64,000 bases of DNA from Zygnema cylindricum (Eukaryota; Streptophyta; Zygnematophyceae; Zygnematales; Zygnemataceae). A program made the translations under genes and the position numbers. Of the stretch, positions 1 through 11,154 are shown in pieces (position 1 is the first letter of the stretch; every line of letters begins with the position of its first letter). The notes below the pieces were generated by a model. The model had not been told where the DNA came from, searched no databases, and saw only the letters and a list, made by a program, of their open reading frames with translations. The stretch spans positions 62,001 through 126,000 of the forward strand of contig JBBHKE010000755.1 of assembly GCA_037447655.1 (NCBI GenBank). The letters are read 5' to 3'.

Positions 1-2230
1 CACATAAATAGCAATAAATATCACTCCATTCTCATCCTCAAATAAATATATGGAGTGATCTGAACTAATTCTAATATACCCCAAACCGGTCAGAAATTCG
101 TCTAGCTTTATATTCCATTGTCGTGGGGCTTGTTTAAGCCCATAAAGTGATTTTATCACTTTGCATACCTTCTTTTCTTCCCCACTTTCCACGCATCCTT
201 TCGGTTGCCTCATGTAAATTTCTTCTTCCAATTCTCTGTGCAAAAAGACTGTTTTAATATCCATCTGGTGTATTTTCATATCCTCTACTGCGGCTAAACT
301 TAAGAGAATTCTAACTGAAGGAATCTGCCTACTAGTGCAAAGGTTTGTTCATAGTCTATCCCCTCCTTTTGAGTATAACCTTTTGCAACCAACCTAGCTT
401 TGTACTTCTCAATGGTATTGTCTGGGTTTAATTTAAGTTTAAAAACCCACTTGCATCCGATTGGTTTTCGGTTCGGTGGGCAATCTACCAACTCCCATGT
501 ATTGACTTCCATGAAAGAGGCCATTTCTTCATTTATAGCAGTGATCCACCGGCTACTTTCTGGGGTGTTTATGAACTCTAAGTATACATGAGGTTCATGT
601 GGGTGAGACATCTTTGTGAGTTGGTTATTTACTTGTCTTTCTTGAAGTTGTTTACTACTTTTACTTCCCCCTTCAAAATCGGACGCCGGTTTGGAAGGCA
701 TCCTTGGGTTTTGTTTAGGAAGATTTTCAGCTCCCGTATCTTCCAATTCTGGTGTCTCATCAAGTTCCTCATCGGTTTCCACTTCGTATTGTGGCGTTAC
801 CTCGGATGTTGTCTTTTCCTCCTCCTTTGGTAGATCTGCAGATTTTTCTTTTTCTCCATCTTCATTCTATTCATTTTCAAAGTCAAAGTCAGAAAACTGA
901 TCCGTTTCAAATTTGATTTTGACTTCCTTATTATATTTGAATGGATCAATGGACTTCTCTTCATTCATCACCGCTATGTGTTTTACCAAAATGATATCTC
1001 TCTTTTTCAAGTCATACACTCAGTATCCTTTTGTGCTCTCATAATATCTTACAAGATATCCTGGTTTCCCTCTCCTCTCTAACTTCCATTTAGTCTTATC
1101 AAAATCCAAACTGTAGACTTGACTTCCAAACACCCTCAAATTAGACAAATCAGGCTTTCTTCCTGTCCACCTCTCATACGGAGTTTCCTCCTTATTTGCT
1201 GAAGTTAGGACTATATTTTTGATGAAATTAGCATAGTTCATAGACTCGGCCCAAAACTGCAACCTTATCCTCTTATCAATTAACATACTTCTAGACATAT
1301 CTCCTAAAGTTCTATTCACTCTTTGTGCTACTCCATATTGTTCCGGATTTTAGGGAACAATTTTCTCATGATGAATTCCTTCTTTTTTAAGATATTCTTC
1401 AAATTCCCTTGAGGTGTATTCTTTCCCATTATCACTTTTTATCTCTTTTATTGAGGTTTCATGTAGTTTTTCACTCTATACTTTATACTCTTTGAAACAT
1501 CTGAATACCTCTGACTTATGTCTGATAAAGTATACCTTCGTGTATCTAAACCATCATCTGTGATGGTTAACATCCATCTCTTCCCCCCATGTGAAACATA
1601 CATAGCAGGTCCCGAAACATCACTGTGAATTTGATCCAATATTTTCTCTCTCCTAAATGTGGTTGCTTTTGGAAATGGAATTCTATGAATCTTCCCTTGG
1701 GCACATCCACTACAATCATCGAAAGTCTCATCATCCTCAAAAGTAATACCGTACACTATTCCCTTTTTCTTCATTTTCTTTAATCTATCTATTTGCACAT
1801 GCCCCAACCTTTTGTGCCAAAGCATCATCTCACTTGCACACGAGTAGAGAACACTCTTTTTATTGCAAAAAACAATTTTGAACATTCCTTGACTGCCCTT
1901 CTCAGCTATGAAATAAACCTCATTATCAAAGCTTGTTGTGAAGATTCTTTTCCTAGTTCCTGTTTCAAACTTCTTTTCATCTAGGACAGCCGTTGAGACT
2001 AGGTTCTTGCTAAGTTGTGGAATGTAAAGAACGTCTGAGAGTGTTACAATTGGGGCTTTTCCATCAACTAAAACCTTCAAGTCAACAGTTCCAACTAGAC
2101 TTGTGGTTTCTACTCTACCATCTCTGTACTCTATCTCAACTGTTGGGATATTTCTCAGATTAGTGAACCACCTCTTATCTTTGCACATATGCATTGAGGC
2201 CTCTGAGTCTGTGATCCACCCATCCTCGGG
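1..2230 (-). pseudogene. copia pol (element A), decayed and truncated by window
   Basis: Remains of protease, integrase and reverse transcriptase. Protease: the active-site motif near 2197-2215 reads DSEAS rather than DSGAS, a change that should abolish activity. Integrase: GAG-pre-integrase segment with HKRLGH and CSGCAQGK (HHCC zinc site) at 2194-1690, then a broken catalytic core; the C-terminal part (AESMNYANFIKN, PYERWTGRKPDLS) is at 1319-1020. A linker and RT N-terminus (WELVDCPPNRKPIGCKWVFKLK) occupy 782-300. RT continues in another frame to position 1 (SLYGLKQAPRQW, FLTGLGYIRISSDHS). At least three frameshifts are present. No function is expected. Confidence 0.87.
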
Positions 2231-2298
2231 TGGATACGTGTTACCTCCGAAAGCACATTTTTGTCTCTGTGGAATGTCGACATGCTTTTCATTGTTTT

Positions 2299-3441
2299 TT
2301 AGATTAAGAATAAGCTCCTCAAGCTCCTCTTCTGGTCGGTTTCTTGGTCCTCTTCCTCATCATGAACTTGAGTTAGGAAAGCCTTTTTCTTTCCTCCATC
2401 CTTTAAGGTTCCCTGTCCATCTTTAAGTCGAAGATCTACAAGTTTGAAACACTCTGACATATAGTGTCCCAGTTTCTTGCAAAAGTGACATAATCCTCCT
2501 CGAGAAGTTTCTCTCCCTTGTCTATCAAACCTGCCACCTCCTTGTCCTCTTCCATTAAAGTTTCGATAGGGATCTTTCCCTCTCTCCTCATCACGCTTAC
2601 GCCTATCAGCTCGTGCAGACAATGCTTCAACACTTGGACTCCCTCTCCTAAGCTCTATGGTGCTTTCTTTTACTAAAGTCAATCCCACTATGTCATCCCA
2701 ATTCCAATTGCTATCTCCTATGTCTTGTAATCGGTTAATGATATTCTCATACTCTTCAAGTAGTTTCATCATTAATGTGTTCACTCTTTGTCTCTCAGAC
2801 CATGAGTTACCTACACTCTCCAACTCTCCAAAGAATGCTCCTAAATCTTTGCAATAATTATTCATGCTTCCTCCCTTATATGTATAAGTTGCAATCTTAT
2901 TTTATGCCAACTGTTGCTGCTGCATTGATCCACTCTTATATTTGTTAGCTAGTGATATCGAAATATAAGATGAAGATTGGACATGCATAAGGGGAATGGG
3001 AATGCCGTTTGCTACACTTTTAAGAATTGAGAGCTTAGCAACCTTGTCTTTGTAGTTCCACTTTTCATACTCTGATTGGTCGGTCTGAACCGTTGTCACC
3101 ACTGTTGGTAGTGCTGCTGCCGGTATCGCCTTCGGCAATGGTGTCACTTCAGTTGCAACTCCTCCATTTTCTCCATCCATGACAATATCCTCTCGTTCCT
3201 CATCTTCATCCTCAGTGATGGTGGCAGTTGTTTTGGCTAATGTAGTGGCGTAGGTGCCAGAAAAACGTGTCACTCCAAACCTAGGTGGAGGTAGGCATCG
3301 AATTTGTCCAGACACTATGCCCCATAGATGCTTCTGAAATAGTTCTCCCTCTATCATCATTTCACAATATAAAAAGTGTGATCTATCAAATATGGGCACC
3401 CTAGAGGGTGGGCCCATAACCTGAAATTCTGTGGTCTCCAT
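2299..3441 (-). pseudogene. copia gag (element A), one in-frame stop
   Basis: Gag, the nucleocapsid precursor. The ATG at 3441 lies 20 bases inside the 5' LTR, so the first residues (METTEF) are LTR-encoded and the next (QVMGPP) come from the primer-binding site. A single in-frame TAA near 2902 separates an N-terminal part of 179 codons from a second part starting near 2865 in the same frame. The second part carries the CCHC zinc knuckle CHFCKKLGHYMSEC, which binds nucleic acid, followed by an acidic tail (DEEEDQE). After about 2300 the frame shifts before protease. The homologous glutamine-rich segment (QQQQL) and YKGG motif also occur in elements B, C, F and G. Confidence 0.85.
3409..3421 (-). 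other. Primer-binding site, half-tRNA iMet type (element A)
   Basis: On the minus strand the 13 bases immediately after the LTR read GGTTATGGGCCCA. This is the complement of the anticodon arm of eukaryotic initiator tRNA-Met (GGGCCCAUAACC), not of its 3' end. The site lies inside the gag frame and encodes part of QVMGP. Confidence 0.75.
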
Positions 3442-4311
3442 TGACCCACAGAATTTGCAGCCTATGTAATGCCTCTAGGATAATATTTTCCCCTTTAACT
3501 TTCTCACTGAATAAGTGCCGCCCAGGCAAAAAAATATTCTGACGACCCTCACCTCTCTGAGGAGAAGACCCCCTTGAGTCAAACGCAAAAAAAATCACAG
3601 AATTCGCTCCCCTGAGCAGTAAGTTATGGCTGGTCAAAGATGACCTTTATAGTTACAAACTCTGTTAGAGAGAGGTACCTAAAATTCACTAAGTCTTGGT
3701 CTGCCTACACACGACTACCTACTACTAAACCCTAGTCCAATAGGAACACTATATAGTAAAAGAAGGTACAATGGGCGATGTACTTATTATACGTCCATTG
3801 TACAATATGGTCTACAAGGTGACACCTCTCAAATCCGGGGCCATGGTTCCTCCTCCCATCTTCTCCGGTATCAAATAATGTGGCGACACGTGGCACCGCG
3901 TGACGCAATCTCCGAATGCCGCCAAAAGTTCAGTTTGGGTGGCGGCTATAATGTTGGCCGTCTAATCAAAACATATTTTGCACGGTTTAGATTCGCGTAC
4001 GTGCATGAATTGTTCCTCTTCATTAGTTTGGTGTTAACTAGCTGTCGCGTTATTGTTTATATATTTTTGAAATCCGTCATGTGTATCGTTTTGTAGCGCT
4101 TTAATGGTTAAGATGCCCGGCTATATGGAATCTAGAGGCCGCAGGTTCAAATCTAGATGTAGGCAACATTTTAGTAAAGTATCATCTGTTTCAAAATCTG
4201 CCACTTTCTAAATATGGTGGCTGCCATGACGTGCCTTTGATCCTCACTCTCTCTCTCTTTAAAGTTAAAGTAAAATAGATAAGTGAACTATTTAATTATC
4301 TCATTTCAACA
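3422..4311 (-). repeat. 5' LTR of element A
   Basis: Homologous over most of its length to the LTRs of B, D, F and G but diverged. It ends at TTTCA next to the primer-binding site. A TATA-like string (TATAAAGG on the minus strand, near 3640) could be its core promoter. It contains CACGTG near 3887 and the antisense tRNA-like module at 4093-4172. The outer end is poorly defined. Confidence 0.7.
4093..4172 (+). promoter_or_regulatory. Antisense tRNA-like Pol III module in LTR A
   Basis: On the strand opposite to gag-pol: an A-box-like D-arm (TTTAATGGTTAAGATGCC), a B box GGTTCAAATCT at 4144-4154, and TTTT at the end. Position and spacing match the modules in the other LTRs, though the sequence is the most diverged. 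Confidence 0.45.
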
Positions 4312-5154
4312 ATATCATCGATATTTGGTCCTTTAGTGTGTGCATTTGTTTAAATGCATTGACAGAAACATAGGATAGTACCATTCATAAGATTAGAGAA
4401 AAAAGGAAGACTTTATTTTAGAAAAAGACAAAGTGTCCAAATTTATAGTTCGTATTACCTTGTCTACACATGTGAATGCCCATTCCTTTTTCCCTCTCCT
4501 AAGTTATATAATTTTACTATTGTAATTTCTTTGATGTTTGATCTGTGTTTCTTGATCATAATCGGACGTACGTGGTCCCGATTTCCTTTCGTTAATCACA
4601 ATAACCGATCTTTGATTTTAATAATATATTAGTATTAATTAACTTAGTCATTTTAAAATTACACTTGTTCAAGTTCAATTGAGAAAGTGCACATTTTTTG
4701 TGCATTTCTGGGCTTTTTTTAGTGGTCATAAGTTTATGTGTGACTGAGCTTTCCTTGCAAAATTTTCAAGTTGTTAGGCGTGGTAAGCACTAAATATTCA
4801 TGTAGTTTGTTTTTTGATTGAGAAAAGAAGTAACTAATAGTCACTGTCATAGTATCACTATTTTTTAAGGTACTTTTGGTAGCTTTATTGTTGATTTAAT
4901 TATGGTAGATGCTACACCAAATACCACAAACAATAAACGCGTGATGGGTGGGAAGAAGAAGAAAATAACACCATCTTATATTTCAGACCAAAGATTTCAC
5001 CAGGGCCTTTCGAAGAGCCACCTATCTTGGAGTGTCTTCTCGACAACGTACTAAAAAGGAATTCAACTTAGTAAATGCTTTTCGATGGAAAATCAAGGAT
5101 TTGTCCCTGGGTCTAATAAATTCCTCTCTAAATATCCTTTTAGTTAGTAAACGG
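4312..5154. other. Spacer, no gene recognised
   Basis: AT-rich sequence between element A and the TRIM. I see no convincing coding frame, RNA gene or terminal-repeat element. Confidence 0.6.
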
Positions 5155-5381
5155 TGTTAGATTTCCTAGAAATCTGGGACTCCGCATGTCCCACACTTAG
5201 GACAATTGAGCCGGCCAAGGTTCAACCTGGGACCTTTCACTTCAGCTGCAAACACAGTACCACTGTGCCACCAGCTCGATGTAGAGACTGGCGGGTTGGT
5301 AACCATTTATTACGGGCGGCTCGAGTATGGATATTCCATATTCTACCCCGTATTGGACCGGCTTCACATGCCAATCTAACA
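5155..5381 (-). repeat. 3' LTR of the TRIM
   Basis: 227-bp LTR with TGTTAGATT/AATCTAACA inverted ends. It contains an A box TGGCACAGTGG (complement at 5260-5270) and a degenerate B box (complement at about 5218-5229) on the minus strand. Confidence 0.7.
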
Positions 5382-5438
5382 CCCCCCCTCACGGGAAAGC
5401 CAGTCAAACCATGTGCAATCCCGCTGGCTCCGATACTA

Positions 5439-5666
5439 TGTTAGATTTCCTAGAAATTTGGGATTCGGCATGTCCTACACTTGGGAAAATTGAGCAAGCC
5501 AGGGTTCGAACTTGTGACCTTTCACTTCAGCTGCAAACGCACTACCATTGTGCCACCAGCTCGATGTAGAGACTGGCGGGTCCGTACACATTTATTATGG
5601 GCGGCTCGAGTATGGATATTCTATATTATACCCCGTATTAGACCAGCTTTACATGCCAATCCAACA
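5439..5666 (-). repeat. 5' LTR of the TRIM
   Basis: 228-bp LTR, clearly homologous to the 3' LTR with scattered substitutions, which implies moderate age. On the minus strand it carries an A box and a B box in tRNA-like spacing, followed by about 60 bp to the LTR end. Confidence 0.7.
5502..5555 (-). promoter_or_regulatory. tRNA-type Pol III A and B boxes in TRIM LTR
   Basis: On the minus strand TGGCACAATGG (complement 5545-5555) matches the A-box consensus TRGCNNAGTGG, and AGTTCGAACCC (complement 5502-5512) matches the B box. Spacing is as in a tRNA gene. The boxes are in the sense direction of the element. Confidence 0.65.
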
Positions 5667-5668
5667 CA

Positions 5669-5735
5669 TGTATTTCTGTATTCCCCAATGGACTATAGAA
5701 TTCAGGAAGCCTCTAGGCAGTTTTTGACTAACCCA
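5669..5735 (-). repeat. 3' LTR of D, outer 67 bp (left of B)
   Basis: Aligns with the gag-proximal end of LTR A (tgtatttctgt against tgaaattctgt, then gcctctagg). It continues across the B insertion at 16538. Confidence 0.65.
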
Positions 5736-6782
5736 TGAACTCTGAGACCTCCATAAGTCCTCAGAGTGGACAACTTCCAAGAAGCCTCTAGGATAATCCT
5801 GACCCCTTTGTGTTTAAGCAAAAATAACTGCCACTCTGGCAAACAAAATCTCTGACCACCTTCACCCCTGTGAAGGGGAGACTCCCCTGAGTCAATAGCA
5901 AAAAGAATTTCTGAATTTGCTCCCCTGAGCAGTAAGTTTTAGAGGGTCAAAGTTGACCTTTTGTACAGAAACTCTTTGGGAGAGAGGGTCCTATCTTCTA
6001 ATTTTTCTAAGTCCTATCTCTCTCACAAACTCTATCTACTGATGTACGAAACCAATCAGATTACAGTTCCGTACGCAAAAGTACAACTGCCGGTGTACTT
6101 TATGTATGGACATTGTACGACATGGCCTAAATGTCCACACGTGGAATATCCGGATTCGCTCCTTTAATCCTCGGAGATGCCGCGCTCCAATGTTACATCG
6201 CCACGTGTCATCCGATGTGGCGATGCCCACAAACCGCCGAATTCTCCTTCCGCGATCTCGGCGCTAATTCTGGCCGTCCATTTAAACGCGCATTTGATCG
6301 TAGCCGTAATAAATACATGCGCGGTATTTGTTTCGCTTACGAAATCAATGCGCGGTATTGATTTCTTATCCGTACCGCAATTCGTACTTTTACACTACCA
6401 TATCTATGTATCCCATTAACAGTTATAGTTAAATGATTTATCCTACGTGTACATGTTTAAATAATTATCGTACTATATACTACGTAACACTACTTCTAGA
6501 CTTAACGGCTAAGGCTACCGGCTACCTACTCTCTGACGGCCGGCAGGTACCAGGATCAAATCCTGTCGCCGGCACATATCTTTTAGTAATTAATCCCTAG
6601 ATTAATATAAATTTCCCGTAAACGTGAGGATAGCCTAGGTAGCCATGGCTCTAGCTTCCTCTCCAATTTCTCAGTGACTGCGACAAGTTTGAGAGTTGGA
6701 GAGAGAAGTTAGAGGTAGATTGCCTCGGCTTCTTTATTTCTATTCAAACCTAGAAAATACTTAAAAACCATTAATTTTTACA
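5736..6782 (-). repeat. 3' LTR of element B
   Basis: 1047 bp. The minus-strand start TGTAGAAATTAATGG follows the polypurine tract AAGGGGAG. The end TCTCAGAGTTCA lies against the ACCCA duplication. It contains clusters of GTAC and the antisense tRNA-like module. Confidence 0.9.
6497..6584 (+). promoter_or_regulatory. Antisense tRNA-like Pol III module in 3' LTR B
   Basis: D-arm-like TAGACTTAACGGCTAAGGC at 6497-6515, perfect B box GGATCAAATCC at 6553-6563 within a short T-arm stem (CAGG/CCTG), and TTTT at 6581-6584. Confidence 0.5.
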
Positions 6783-6795
6783 CTCCCCTTATTTT

Positions 6796-9700
6796 CTAGT
6801 CAATCTTTAATTTCAGACCACACTTCCTCCTGCAGAAAATTAGCTTACGGGAAGGCACAAGTTTGGTCATCATATCTGCTACCATCTCACTATCTGGTCG
6901 GTACTCTAAACTGATTATTTTATTTTCTACTTTCTCTCTAACAAAGCTGAGTCTAATGTCCATGTGTTTAGCTTTAAAATGATGTTTAGGATTGACAGAA
7001 ATAGCGATTGCTGCTCGATTATCATAAAATATTTTCTGCACACCACTCTTAAGATGACCAAGTTCACCAAGTAAAGACTTGACCCACATCAATTCTTTTA
7101 CAGCAGAGCAAGAGGCCATATACTCAGCCTCCATGGTGGACTGAGCAATAACCTTTTGCTGTTTGCTACTCCAACAGCAAGCCCCATCACCCACATATAA
7201 TACATATCCAGAAGTGCATCTCCTCCTCGGAGCATCACCATAACTAACATCACTCCAAGTAGTGATGTCAGTATTCTCCCCACCCAAATGCAACCATAGA
7301 TCCCTAGTTCCTATCAAGTATCTAAAAACTCTCTTAGCTGCCTCCCAATCCTTCTTAGTGGGAGCATTTAGACTTCTACTCAGCACTCCTACAGCTGTAG
7401 CTAAATCCGACCGGGTACAATTCATAAAATAGATTAGACTTCCCACTACTTGCCTGTAGGGATTAGTCTGCATGAACTTCTGTTTTTCAGGAGAAAATTC
7501 CTCATCTAAGACTATGAATCCTTCTTCCTCACTCCCCTCACTTCCCTTCTTCAATTCCATTGGAGTTGTACAACTATTAGCTTTATCCATTTGAAATTTT
7601 TCAAGCATGTTCCCTTTTGCTTCCTTTTGAGTCAATCTTATAATTTTTCTTTTTCGGTCTCTCTCTACTTGAATTCCCAAAATATATTTTGCTTCCCCCA
7701 TATCCTTCATTTCAAATCTCCCCTTAAGATCGGTTTTCAGTTTATTAATTTTTTCCATTGATTTACTTAAAACAAGCAAATCATCAACATAAATTGCAAT
7801 AAATATAAAACCTTCCTCATCTTCGAAAACATAGATTGAGTGATCTGAGCTGATCCGGATATATCCCAGACCGGTAAGAAACTCATCAAGCTTCTTATTC
7901 CACTGTCGAGGCGCCTGTTTCAAACCATAAAGAGATTTAATCAGACAGCATACCTTACTCTCCTCTCCTACTTCCACAAACCCTTCGGGTTGTCGCATGA
8001 AGATCTCCTATTCCAATTCTCCATGCAAAAAGGTTGTTTTGATGTCCATCTGGTGCACTTCCATGTCTTCCGCTGCTGCCAGGCTGAGAAGTATGCGGAC
8101 GGATGGAAATCTGACCACCGGGGCAAAGGTTTCCTCGTAGTCAATTCCCTCTTTTTGTGTAAATCCCTTTGCCACTAGTCGGGCCTTGTAGCGCTCGATT
8201 GTGTTATCTGGGTTCGGTTTTAATTTGAAAACCCACTTACAACCGATTTGTTTTCGGTTAGGTGGACAATCCACCAGCTCCCAAGTATCGGCTGCCATAA
8301 TTGAGGCCATCTCTTCATTGATGGCTGTCTTCCACCGATTTTTTTCTGGACAAGTCATCGCCTCTCCATAAGTTTGAGGTTCATCTTGATGAGATAGTTT
8401 TGTTACCTTGTTATTAACCTGTTTTTCTTGCAGTCTTTTACTACTTCTCCTTCCCCTTTCAAAATCTGAGGCCGGAATAGATGGTTCTCGTGGATTCTTT
8501 CGAACAAACTCGGTTTCTCCCCTATCCCTTGATTCCGAATCAATTTCCACCACTTCTTCCGCTTCGGGTAGAGTTGTCACTGGAGTTTCCACAGCCGAGT
8601 CCTTTTCAGTCTGATTTTTACCTGCAAGAATGTCATCGTCTCTAAAACCTGGATAGTTAGGAAGCTCAAAGTCATCAAAATTTTCTGACTCAAATCTGAT
8701 TTTTACTGACTTTGTAAATTTGAAGGGGTCCACAGACTTTCCTTCATCCATAACTACTAGATGCTTTACTAAGATTATACCTTCTCTTTTTAGATCATAA
8801 ACTCTATATCCTTTAACATCCTCATCATATCCTAATAAGTATCCCGGTTTTCCTTTAGGATCTAGCTTCCAATTAGACCGATCTGTATCTAGACTGAATA
8901 CTTGACTGTCGAAAACCTTTAAATGAGATAAGTCCGGTTTCCGGCCTGTCCATCTCTCATAAGGTGTTTGATCTTTTATAGCTGAAGTAAGAACTCTATT
9001 TTTGAGGTAATTAGCACAGTTCATTGCTTCTGCCGAAAACCTTTTTTTTTATCTTCTTATCCGACAACATACTTCTAGCACTATCACTTAGTGTTCTATT
9101 TAACCTTTCAGCTACCCCATTCTGTTCCGGATTTTCTGGAACTGTCTTTTGGTGTTGAACCCCATCTTCCCTCAAAAAAACCTCAAACTGGTTAGAAGTA
9201 TACTCTCCACCATTGTCACTGGTTACTCTCTTGATTAGAGTTTCATGGAGTTTTTCGCTCCATGCTTTATATTGTCTAAAACAATCCTCAACTTCTGACT
9301 TGTTTTTCAAAAAATACACCCGGGCATACCGAGACCAATCATCAGTTTTAGTCATCATAAATCTCTTCCCCCCCGGTGAGGGCACTCTAGCCGGTCCCCA
9401 AATATCTGTGTGTACTAGATCTAAAAGTTTTTCTCCCTTGTAGGTGGCTGTTTTAGGAAAGGGTAATCTGTGTGCTTTACCTTGAGCACACCCACTACAA
9501 TCACTTATATCATCACTCTCACTGAACTAAATCCCTTCCACCACTCCCATCTTTTTCATCTCTCTTAACTTATCTAGATTCACATGCCCAAGCCTCTTAT
9601 GCCACATCATAATATCATGAACACCAGCATAATAAAGTTTTTTCGTTTCATTACTTAAGATCAGCCTAAACATCCCATGGCTACCTTTCTCAGCAATGAA

Positions 9701-10050
9701 ATAGATATCCTCCTTAAAATTAGCAGTAAAGACTCCTTCCCAAGTGCTAGTGAAAAAACCCTTGTCATCTAATACAGATCTAAAGATAAGGTTTTAGTTC
9801 AGCTCCGGAATAAACAATACATTGGAGAATGTTAATATGGATGTCTTTCCTTCTACTAACACTTTCAGATCTACCGATCCTACATGAGTAGTGGTGACTA
9901 TCCTCCCATCCCCGTACTCTATCTCTACGGTGGGAATCTTTCTTATCTTAGTGAACAGGTGCCTATCCTTACACATGTGCATTGAGGCACCTGAATCTAT
10001 AATCCAGCCTGCTTCACCTTTCAATCCACCGTAAGCAAATTTCTGCCTTC
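6796..10050 (-). pseudogene. copia pol (element B), near complete
   Basis: Protease, integrase, reverse transcriptase and RNase H, the enzymes that process, copy and insert the element. Protease has an intact DSGAS near 9990. An in-frame stop follows at about 9794. Integrase shows HKRLGH, CSGCAQGK, the core HTDIWGP, SDNGGEY and PEQNGVAERLNRT (9600-9060). A frameshift near 9030 precedes a 338-codon open stretch 9024-8008 with TPYERWTGRKPD and the RT start WELVDCPPNRKQIGCKWVFK. A single TAG near 8008 separates this from 7998-6796, a 400-codon open stretch carrying SLYGLKQAPRQW, YVDDLL (complement 7780-7791), RNase H motifs (TWSDVSYGD, STMEAEYMA, DNRAAIAIS) and the natural stop. These breaks make it a pseudogene, though damage is light. 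Confidence 0.9.
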
Positions 10051-11154
10051 GTGGAATTTCAACCTCAGTTTTCGCCTCCAACTCCTCATCCAAAAGGAGC
10101 TCATCGTCCTCATCTTCGGATTCCGCCTCAAGTACCTGTGTGACAATGGCCTTTTTCTTTCCTCTCGGGGTACCACCGGTCTGCCCTTCCTTTAACCGAA
10201 GCTCGGTTAGCTTAGTGCACTCTGCCATATAGTGCCCCGGTTTCTTACAAAAATGACATAAACCTTTGGGAGCCCTTGGTTCGAACTCGTCAGCCTGTTT
10301 TTTCTGCTCCCTACCCCCATAATTTCCGACTAGTTTCCGGGAATCCTTGTTCCTCCAATCGGTCGCTGTTGCCAAGGCTTGGCCACTCTTTCCTCCCCTT
10401 CCGATCTCAATCGTATTCTCTCGAACGAGAATCATCCCTACCAGTGAGTTCCATATCCACCTTGAGTCCGGCAAGTCCTGCACACGGTTGACTATGTTCT
10501 CGAACTCATCGGGTAACTTCATCAGTAAAAAGTTAACCTTTTCTTTTTCACTAAAAACTTTTCCCGCACTCTCTAGCTCCATGAAGAGTGAAGCAAGCTC
10601 ATTGCAAAAATCCAACATATTTCCCCCTTTGTATACATACTCCTTAACTTTCTGATCAACCAACTGTTGTTGCTGAATTGTACCACTTCGGTACATCTCT
10701 ATGAGAGCCTTTCAAAGATCAGATGCCCTCTCTACTTGCGAATGAGGACATGCAAGTCCTTGAGTGAGATGGCGTAGAATGAAGTGCTTTGCCGCCATAT
10801 TGTTGAAGTCCCAGGTTTAGTATCATTCTGCTCGTTCCTCGGAATAGGTGACATAAATGCTAAACCATTTGCTATTGGTGTGGTCGCCTCCTTCTCTTTT
10901 CCTTTGTCCACCACCTCTCCTTCCTTTGTTTCCTCTGTTGAAGGTGAATCCTCTTTCCTGGTGAATCTGCTTCCTTTAAACCCTGGAGGAATTCCAAGAC
11001 TTGATGGACGCCCCAATCGTCCACTCACTATCCCCCAAAACCTTTTTTCGCATAGAGCTCATATCATCATACTTTCCCAGTATATGAAGCCAGTTCCATT
11101 AAAGATTGGTACCCTAGAGGGTGGGCCCATATTCTGAAACTCTAAGACCTCCAT
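10050..11154 (-). pseudogene. copia gag (element B)
   Basis: Gag begins at the ATG at 11154 inside the LTR (MEVLEFQNMGPPSRVP) and meets an in-frame TGA soon after (SMMI then stop, where element G has glycine). The frame reopens at 11028 (SGRLGRPSSLGIPPGF), shifts near 10800, and continues from 10696 (YRSGTIQQQQLVDQKVKEYV) through the zinc knuckle CHFCKKPGHYMAEC and a glutamate/aspartate-rich segment into protease without a stop. Gag and protease thus share one frame, as expected for a single copia polyprotein. Confidence 0.86.
11122..11134 (-). other. Primer-binding site of B, mutated
   Basis: Reads GAATATGGGCCCA on the minus strand, two changes from the GGTTATGGGCCCA of elements A, C and G. 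Confidence 0.65.

Larger units (their letters stand above)
1..4311 (-). mobile_element. Ty1/copia retrotransposon A, 3' part outside window
   Basis: Minus-strand LTR retrotransposon read from its 5' LTR (right) through gag, protease, integrase and the first part of reverse transcriptase, where the window edge cuts it just before the catalytic YVDD motif. The order protease-integrase-RT is diagnostic of Ty1/copia. It is the most divergent of the A-G family here: its LTR differs clearly from those of B, G and F, and its frame is broken many times, so it is an old, inactive copy. The right boundary is uncertain because the expected LTR terminus is not well conserved; I placed it at a CAACA end near 4311. 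Confidence 0.88.
5155..5666 (-). mobile_element. TRIM-like miniature LTR retrotransposon with tRNA-type LTRs
   Basis: Two direct repeats of 227 and 228 bp (5155-5381 and 5439-5666) flank a 57-bp internal segment. Each repeat begins TGTTAGATT or TGTTGGATT and ends AATCTAACA on the minus strand, the TG...CA form of LTRs. The internal segment starts on the minus strand with TAGTATCGGAGCC, close to the standard plant iMet primer-binding site TGGTATCAGAGCC, and ends in a purine tract (GTGAGGGGGG) as a polypurine tract should. There is no coding capacity. This fits a TRIM or SMART-type element rather than a tandem SINE. No matching target-site duplication is visible (AACGG on the left; D begins two bases beyond the right end). 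Confidence 0.72.

Noticed and set aside
5155-5666. Simple tandem SINE dimer
   Set aside because: The TG...CA inverted ends, primer-site-like and purine-tract sequences at the two junctions of the 57-bp core fit a TRIM better; SINE origin of the LTR is still possible.
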